A stretch of 9,429 nucleotides of DNA, taken from JBHIER01 sp046760705 [NCBI: bacterium]. Its GTDB lineage: Bacteria > JBHIER01 > G020348925. The stretch lies in assembly GCA_046760705.1 (NCBI GenBank), contig JBHIER010000095.1:1-9429 (forward strand), read 5' to 3'. Shown piece by piece: positions 5,720-9,429 of the stretch; position 1 is the first letter of the stretch; the number at the start of each line of letters is the position of its first letter. Both the position numbers and the translations under genes were made by a program. The notes under the pieces are model-generated. The model was not told the origin of the DNA. It made no database searches and worked only from the letters and a program-made list of their open reading frames with translations.

Positions 5720-8152
5720 CTACTCGGGATAGAGATCCGGGGGGACCACCGGAATGGGTTGACCCGGATGGTCGGCGATGAGCTTCAGGTAGAGCCAGTC
5801 GCGATCCTGCTGCGCACTGAATCCCGGTGTTTTAGGCCGAAGAAAGTCCAACTTGAACAGCCCCTTCTGGGGCATCTCCACGATTTCGACCTCCTTTTCC
5901 GGAGGAATGTCCGCGGCCTGCCTGGCTATCTCAATGGCCCTCTCCAGTCCTCCGATCACGTCCACCAACCCCTTCTCTTTTCCGTCGATGCCGCTCCAGA
6001 TTCTGCCCTGTCCGACGGAGTCCACCTCGGCCTCGGTCATCGCCCGGCCCTGGGCCACTTTGGCCACGAAAGTCTTGTAAAGGGATCGGATCAACTGTTC
6101 CACCTTGGGCCGTTCCTCAGGGCTTAGGTTGCGGTCCGGCACCTGTATTCCGAGAAAAGGCAACCGGATCCCGAAGCCCAGATCGGCGTGGTCGCCTACC
6201 TTCACGTGATCAGAAGTCAGTCCCAGTTTCGACCCGAACCCCTTGTTCCAGATCCACCCACCGATGACGCCGATGGAGCCTGTCACCGTGCCCGGGGCCG
6301 CTACGATGGTGTCCCCGTACATGGAGATCCAATATCCTCCGGAGCCGGCTACGTTCCCCTGGCTGACGATCACCGGCTTTTCCTCAGCACACCTCAGCAG
6401 AGCTTCGGCCACCACATCTGAGGCCAGAGCCTCCCCACCGGGAGAATCAACACGGAAGACCACACCCTTGACCCCACTGTCTTTCTCCAAGCGCTGGAAA
6501 ATCTTCTCCAATTGGCGCGCCTTGATCCCTTCGTCCATGGCGCAGACGCCGAGGCCGTAGACGATGGCGATCTGAGGTTTAGGCCCCCAAATCTGGGAGG
6601 GAAACTCCCGGGCCGCCAGATTCTTGGAGCCAACCATGGCCTTGCCCTCTCCCTCAAGGGATTTGATGACCTCCTTCACCTCCTCCCACCGTCCCAGGGT
6701 GTCCACCAACCCTTCGGCTAAGGCGCTATCTGCCGGGAAGACCACCTTTTCGTTGATCCAGGAGTCGAACCGATTCGGGGAGACGTTCCGCGAGGCACAG
6801 ACGTCGTCTCGCACCACGGTGTAGAAATCGTTCAACAAGGCCTGGAGTTGCTCCCGTTCCGGATCGGACATGCCCTCCCTGGATAAGGTCTCAAAGGCGG
6901 ACTTGTATTTGAAGAATCGCCATTCGTCAACACCTAAACCCAGTTTGTCAAGTGTACCCCGAAAATAGGTGTGCCCGGCCACGTATCCTGGAAGAAAGAG
7001 GAGTCCTTCGGGGTCCATGACAATCCGGTCGGCTACACTGGCCAAATGGTATTCGGTCATTCCACCCTCATCGATGAAGACCACAACACCCTTACCAGCT
7101 TCCCTCAGCTCCTTAAGTTTCTCCCGAATCTCCCAGGCCAACACCCGAGAAGTCCTCATCCCGGAAAGATTTAAGGCCACCCCAGCAATTCGGGGATCAT
7201 CGATGGCCTCCTCCAGAGCGAAGAGGATGCCGCTCAAGGTGTGAGTCTCCCGGTCAAAGAACCGAAATTTTCGGTAGGCGACCCGGCCTTTCAATTCCAG
7301 CGAAAGATAGTGTTTATCCTTCTTCAGGTATCGGTCAAAGAGGTTGAGGGTAGGATATCCCACCCTCACACCGGAGGTGGTGTAGCCCAAGTTCTGGTGC
7401 TCGTCATAATGGGGGGCTGAGGACAATCTTAAGCTGCCAAAACTGAAATTCAACCCGACGGTGAATTCCTTAGTGTCTAAGTATTTCCCCACAACTCGGG
7501 CTCCGGGCAAAAATTCCACTGCAGCCCCCACCCCCCAGCCGGCGTCTTCCAACCTGTCCTTCTTGTTCATTTCAGCGTCCCCGAAGAGGGTCACCGTGGG
7601 GTTGCCCAGGGGCCGGACCGCCAGGTCGACCACTGCCTTCCGGTCGGAGTTGCCTGTGGCCATGGCGGCCGTAAGCCCCAGAGATGCAAACCGGCACGGC
7701 CGCTGGATGAGCCCGGCCAGAAGAATATTGTCCCGCGGGTACACGTCCAGGTCCCCTCTGGACCAGCCGTAGGCCAAACCGAAGCCCATCGCCCTGCCTC
7801 CTCCGGCCAGAGCGATCCGGTAATCGGTGATACTCGCCTCCCGGTCCTTGCGGTGGATGAGTCCGAACCCCAGGTGTGGAACCCCTGTGAAGAGACCCCA
7901 TCTCTTGAGAGAGCTCCACTGGGCCCCCTCATCAGACCAAAAGAATTGCAGTTCGGGTCCGGGCAGCACCCCGTACACCGCCGGGTTCACGTAGCCCCCG
8001 AGCGCAGTCCCCGCTGCCCCAGGTGTCGACAGGAGAAAGTCTACCTGCGAATAATAAGACGGGATCCGGGACAGCTCCTGGGCTCCAGTCCACGACATGC
8101 CAAAGATTGCCGAGAGGACCAATAGCGCAGCCAGAATCAAATCTCTTCTCAT
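5720..8152 (-). CDS. sppA: SppA-type signal peptide peptidase (family S49, tandem 67K form) with barrel-like N-terminal extension
   Basis: This is an exported serine protease of family S49, expected to degrade cleaved signal peptides or membrane-protein fragments using a Ser/Lys dyad. It has 810 residues. A signal peptide (1-24) reads MRRDLILAALLVLSAIFG and ends near TGAQ. Residues about 30-275 are glycine- and aromatic-rich with alternating strands (PELQFFWSD, HLGFGLIH, AMGFGLAYGW, FTVGLNFSFGSLRL), as in outer-membrane beta-barrels. Residues about 280-500 form the first S49 domain, containing the general base K417 in FKYKSAFE. Residues about 525-750 form the second, with nucleophile S604 in GSGGYWIS followed by TVTGSIGVIGG. 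Both catalytic residues match the positions of E. coli SppA K209 and S409. E. coli SppA is about 618 residues with a simple membrane anchor, so the extra 190-odd residues and the strand pattern are unusual. GGAG lies eight bases before the ATG. The gene follows the DUF362 gene by 43 bases. Confidence 0.9.
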   Translation of the reverse strand: MRRDLILAALLVLSAIFGMSWTGAQELSRIPSYYSQVDFLLSTPGAAGTALGGYVNPAVYGVLPGPELQFFWSDEGAQWSSLKRWGLFTGVPHLGFGLIHRKDREASITDYRIALAGGGRAMGFGLAYGWSRGDLDVYPRDNILLAGLIQRPCRFASLGLTAAMATGNSDRKAVVDLAVRPLGNPTVTLFGDAEMNKKDRLEDAGWGVGAAVEFLPGARVVGKYLDTKEFTVGLNFSFGSLRLSSAPHYDEHQNLGYTTSGVRVGYPTLNLFDRYLKKDKHYLSLELKGRVAYRKFRFFDRETHTLSGILFALEEAIDDPRIAGVALNLSGMRTSRVLAWEIREKLKELREAGKGVVVFIDEGGMTEYHLASVADRIVMDPEGLLFLPGYVAGHTYFRGTLDKLGLGVDEWRFFKYKSAFETLSREGMSDPEREQLQALLNDFYTVVRDDVCASRNVSPNRFDSWINEKVVFPADSALAEGLVDTLGRWEEVKEVIKSLEGEGKAMVGSKNLAAREFPSQIWGPKPQIAIVYGLGVCAMDEGIKARQLEKIFQRLEKDSGVKGVVFRVDSPGGEALASDVVAEALLRCAEEKPVIVSQGNVAGSGGYWISMYGDTIVAAPGTVTGSIGVIGGWIWNKGFGSKLGLTSDHVKVGDHADLGFGIRLPFLGIQVPDRNLSPEERPKVEQLIRSLYKTFVAKVAQGRAMTEAEVDSVGQGRIWSGIDGKEKGLVDVIGGLERAIEIARQAADIPPEKEVEIVEMPQKGLFKLDFLRPKTPGFSAQQDRDWLYLKLIADHPGQPIPVVPPDLYPE

Positions 8153-8195
8153 CGCTCCATCTCCAAAAGAGTAGCTGTTTTCAATTGAACCTGTC

Positions 8196-9095
8196 TCATA
8201 TCAGAACCCCTTCCTTCCACCCCAACTTCACCAATTCAATCTTTCCCAGGTCGCTTGTGCCCAGGTGGTGTCTGGTGTCGGCAAGCACGATGTGATGGGG
8301 CCGCGGTTTCATCGGACGCTCCTCGCCGAAGTAGGCCAGCCGCTTGGCCCGAAAGAGGTGCAGGCCGACCGCATCCAGGGCCACCGGGTCTGTTCCCACC
8401 AACAGACCATTGTAAGTCCAGGTGTACGTTCGGTCGAAATGGTGGGGCCCGATGCCGTGAAAGAGCGGCCGCAGCAGCACCAGCACATTCAATCTTGTCT
8501 TACCCTTGACTATGGGCAAATTCCAGATCGCGGCTAAGTTCGCACAGGAGTTGCCGTGATAGTCAGAAGGTTTCGGCACAAACATGATGTAGTTTTTGAT
8601 GCATCCGCCTACCCCTGACCAGTGGTGGGTTCTCAGGGGGCGGGCGTTGATGAGGGCAGTGCAATTACGAAACGTGCGACTCCTCAAGACACCACGATCG
8701 CTAATGCCGATTCTCTTCTCGGGCACACCTGCATCCATGACCCGTTGTTTCAGTGCTTGCTCCACCTCCTTGGGGGTGGGAAGGGGGCTCCAGACATTGC
8801 TCTTGATGCCCACCACATCGCTGGGTTTCACCAGGTTTTTCCAAACTTGGACAGGGTCTTTTTTGTCGAACAGGGCAGTGACGCCATCGTCCAGCATCTG
8901 CTGAATCGCTTCTGCATCGATGCGCCCTTTCTTATCCATCACATCTGCATCCCGGACCAGAACCACCCTCGTCTTCTTGACAGGCTTGACCTTCTTTTGC
9001 TCTCCGACCCTTAAACCCATGGCCCAGGCCAGGCTGGCGCAGGCTGTGCCTCGAATAAAATCCCTGCGGGTTATGAGATTCTCAACCTCTTTCAT
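8196..9095 (-). CDS. Tat-exported DUF362 domain protein
   Basis: This is a DUF362-family protein of 299 residues. Members are often linked to iron-sulfur or redox proteins, but the biochemical role of this one is unknown. The N-terminus has a twin-arginine signal TRRDFIRG (9-16) followed by a hydrophobic stretch (CASLAWAMGL), so it should be folded in the cytoplasm and exported. The family core is visible in VVGIKSNVWSP (94-104), the GVGGCIKNYIMFVPKPSDYH block (161-180), and GTDPVALDAVG (234-244) with a C-terminal LGTSDLGKIEL. The four cysteines (C19, C145, C165, C184) do not form a CxxCxxC ferredoxin motif, so there is no attached 4Fe-4S domain. The ATG at 9095 is chosen because a perfect GGAGGTGA lies seven bases upstream. 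An in-frame ATG at 9119 overlaps the transpeptidase stop and lacks such a site. The gene sits between an L,D-transpeptidase and an sppA-like gene, suggesting an envelope role. Confidence 0.87.
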   Translation of the reverse strand: MKEVENLITRRDFIRGTACASLAWAMGLRVGEQKKVKPVKKTRVVLVRDADVMDKKGRIDAEAIQQMLDDGVTALFDKKDPVQVWKNLVKPSDVVGIKSNVWSPLPTPKEVEQALKQRVMDAGVPEKRIGISDRGVLRSRTFRNCTALINARPLRTHHWSGVGGCIKNYIMFVPKPSDYHGNSCANLAAIWNLPIVKGKTRLNVLVLLRPLFHGIGPHHFDRTYTWTYNGLLVGTDPVALDAVGLHLFRAKRLAYFGEERPMKPRPHHIVLADTRHHLGTSDLGKIELVKLGWKEGVLI

Positions 9096-9102
9096 TGACG
9101 AA

Positions 9103-9110
9103 TCACCTCC
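9103..9110 (-). promoter_or_regulatory. perfect Shine-Dalgarno that sets the DUF362 start
   Basis: GGAGGTGA on the minus strand, complementary over eight bases to the usual 16S rRNA 3' end, begins five bases past the L,D-transpeptidase TGA. It sits seven bases before ATG 9095. Its strength and its position right behind the upstream stop decide the start and indicate efficient re-initiation within a polycistronic message. Confidence 0.85.
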
Positions 9111-9115
9111 AACGG

Positions 9116-9429
9116 TCATTTTTGAATTTCGACTAATGTACCTTTCGAGACCAAATCAAACAATTCAATCACATCTTTATTCCTCATTCTTATGCAACCG
9201 TGCGATACTGGCACCCCAATCAAACCCTCTTCTGGTGTTCCATGGATATAAATCCGGCGATCGTATGAATCAATGTCTCTGCCTTTATTGATTCCTGCTT
9301 CTAACCCTTCCAACCACATTATGCGGCTAGTTATAAGGTCTTCTTGAACGTCTGTGCTGTCGGTATAAATCTTTGCAATCTCACCCGTGTTTAGACCTGA
9401 CTTAAATATAGCGCCAATTTTGGCACCTT
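9116..9429 (-). CDS. L,D-transpeptidase (YkuD domain), 5' part outside window
   Basis: This is the C-terminal 103 residues of a YkuD-fold L,D-transpeptidase, an enzyme that forms 3-3 peptidoglycan cross-links or attaches proteins to the wall in the periplasm. The frame is open at the right edge, so the signal peptide and the first part of the domain are outside. The visible part begins GAKIGAIFKSGLNTGEIAKI, a normal segment for the family. It runs through ITSRIMWLEGLE to the active site: IYIHGTPEE gives the histidine (H62 of the visible part), and SHGCIRMRN gives the nucleophilic cysteine (C78) in the canonical SHGCxR context. It ends with DVIELFDLVSKGTLVEI, the usual terminus, so the stop at 9118-9116 is genuine. 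It is the most upstream gene visible of the probable operon with the DUF362 and sppA-like genes. Confidence 0.93.
   Translation of the reverse strand, partial: GAKIGAIFKSGLNTGEIAKIYTDSTDVQEDLITSRIMWLEGLEAGINKGRDIDSYDRRIYIHGTPEEGLIGVPVSHGCIRMRNKDVIELFDLVSKGTLVEIQK

Noticed and set aside
9096-9119. Upstream ATG for the DUF362 protein with an ATGA overlap
   Set aside because: It is attractive as translational coupling, but the perfect GGAGGTGA lies inside this stretch and points to the ATG at 9095.
1-9429. tRNA, rRNA, CRISPR array, riboswitch or T-box
   Set aside because: The spacers were read on both strands. None shows cloverleaf arms, regularly spaced repeats, or the conserved T-box core.
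1-9429. A defence system or toxin-antitoxin pair
   Set aside because: The small DUF6788-like gene might suggest an antitoxin, but its coupling to a transposase and its cysteine pattern fit an insertion-element accessory protein. No other gene here belongs to a defence family.

Overview
The window reads as bacterial chromosome from an organism with a peptidoglycan wall and probably an outer membrane. A YkuD-type L,D-transpeptidase, a Tat-exported DUF362 protein and an SppA-like peptidase with a barrel-like N-terminal region all point that way. Two other genes are of types best known from archaea: a PheS/PheT pair of archaeal/eukaryotic architecture and an archaemetzincin. That mix is known in spirochaetes and in several uncultivated bacterial phyla. 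No 16S rRNA or other marker is present, so the phylum cannot be named. Every gene I can support lies on the minus strand, so transcription runs from high to low coordinates.

Layout in transcription order. (1) 9429-5720 is an envelope cluster: the C-terminal part of an L,D-transpeptidase, then a Tat-signal DUF362 protein whose perfect Shine-Dalgarno sequence follows directly after the transpeptidase stop, then an 810-residue SppA-type protease fused to a predicted beta-rich N-terminal region. The gaps are about 20 and 43 bases, so this is probably one operon. (2) 5719-5506 is a spacer with a weak candidate promoter. (3) 5505-2174 is pheS-pheT with a 10-base overlap. PheT is unusual in carrying a four-cysteine zinc-ribbon-like insertion in its N-terminal region. 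(4) 2173-1931 is a spacer with a terminator-like hairpin, a perfect 9-bp hairpin and a short motif resembling a dispersed repeat. (5) 1930-1400 is archaemetzincin with a complete metal-site signature. (6) 1399-1279 is a spacer containing a nearly perfect 28-bp palindrome. (7) 1278-1 is a two-gene insertion element: a small DUF6788-like protein translationally coupled to an IS66-type transposase that runs off the left edge.

Functionally, the right part remodels or polices the cell envelope (cross-linking, exported protein, proteolysis of membrane or signal peptides). The middle supplies phenylalanyl-tRNA synthetase. The left end is a mobile element, apparently intact as far as it is visible, inserted downstream of the metalloprotease. 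The items most worth follow-up are the zinc-ribbon PheT, the barrel-SppA fusion and the palindrome ahead of the transposon genes.
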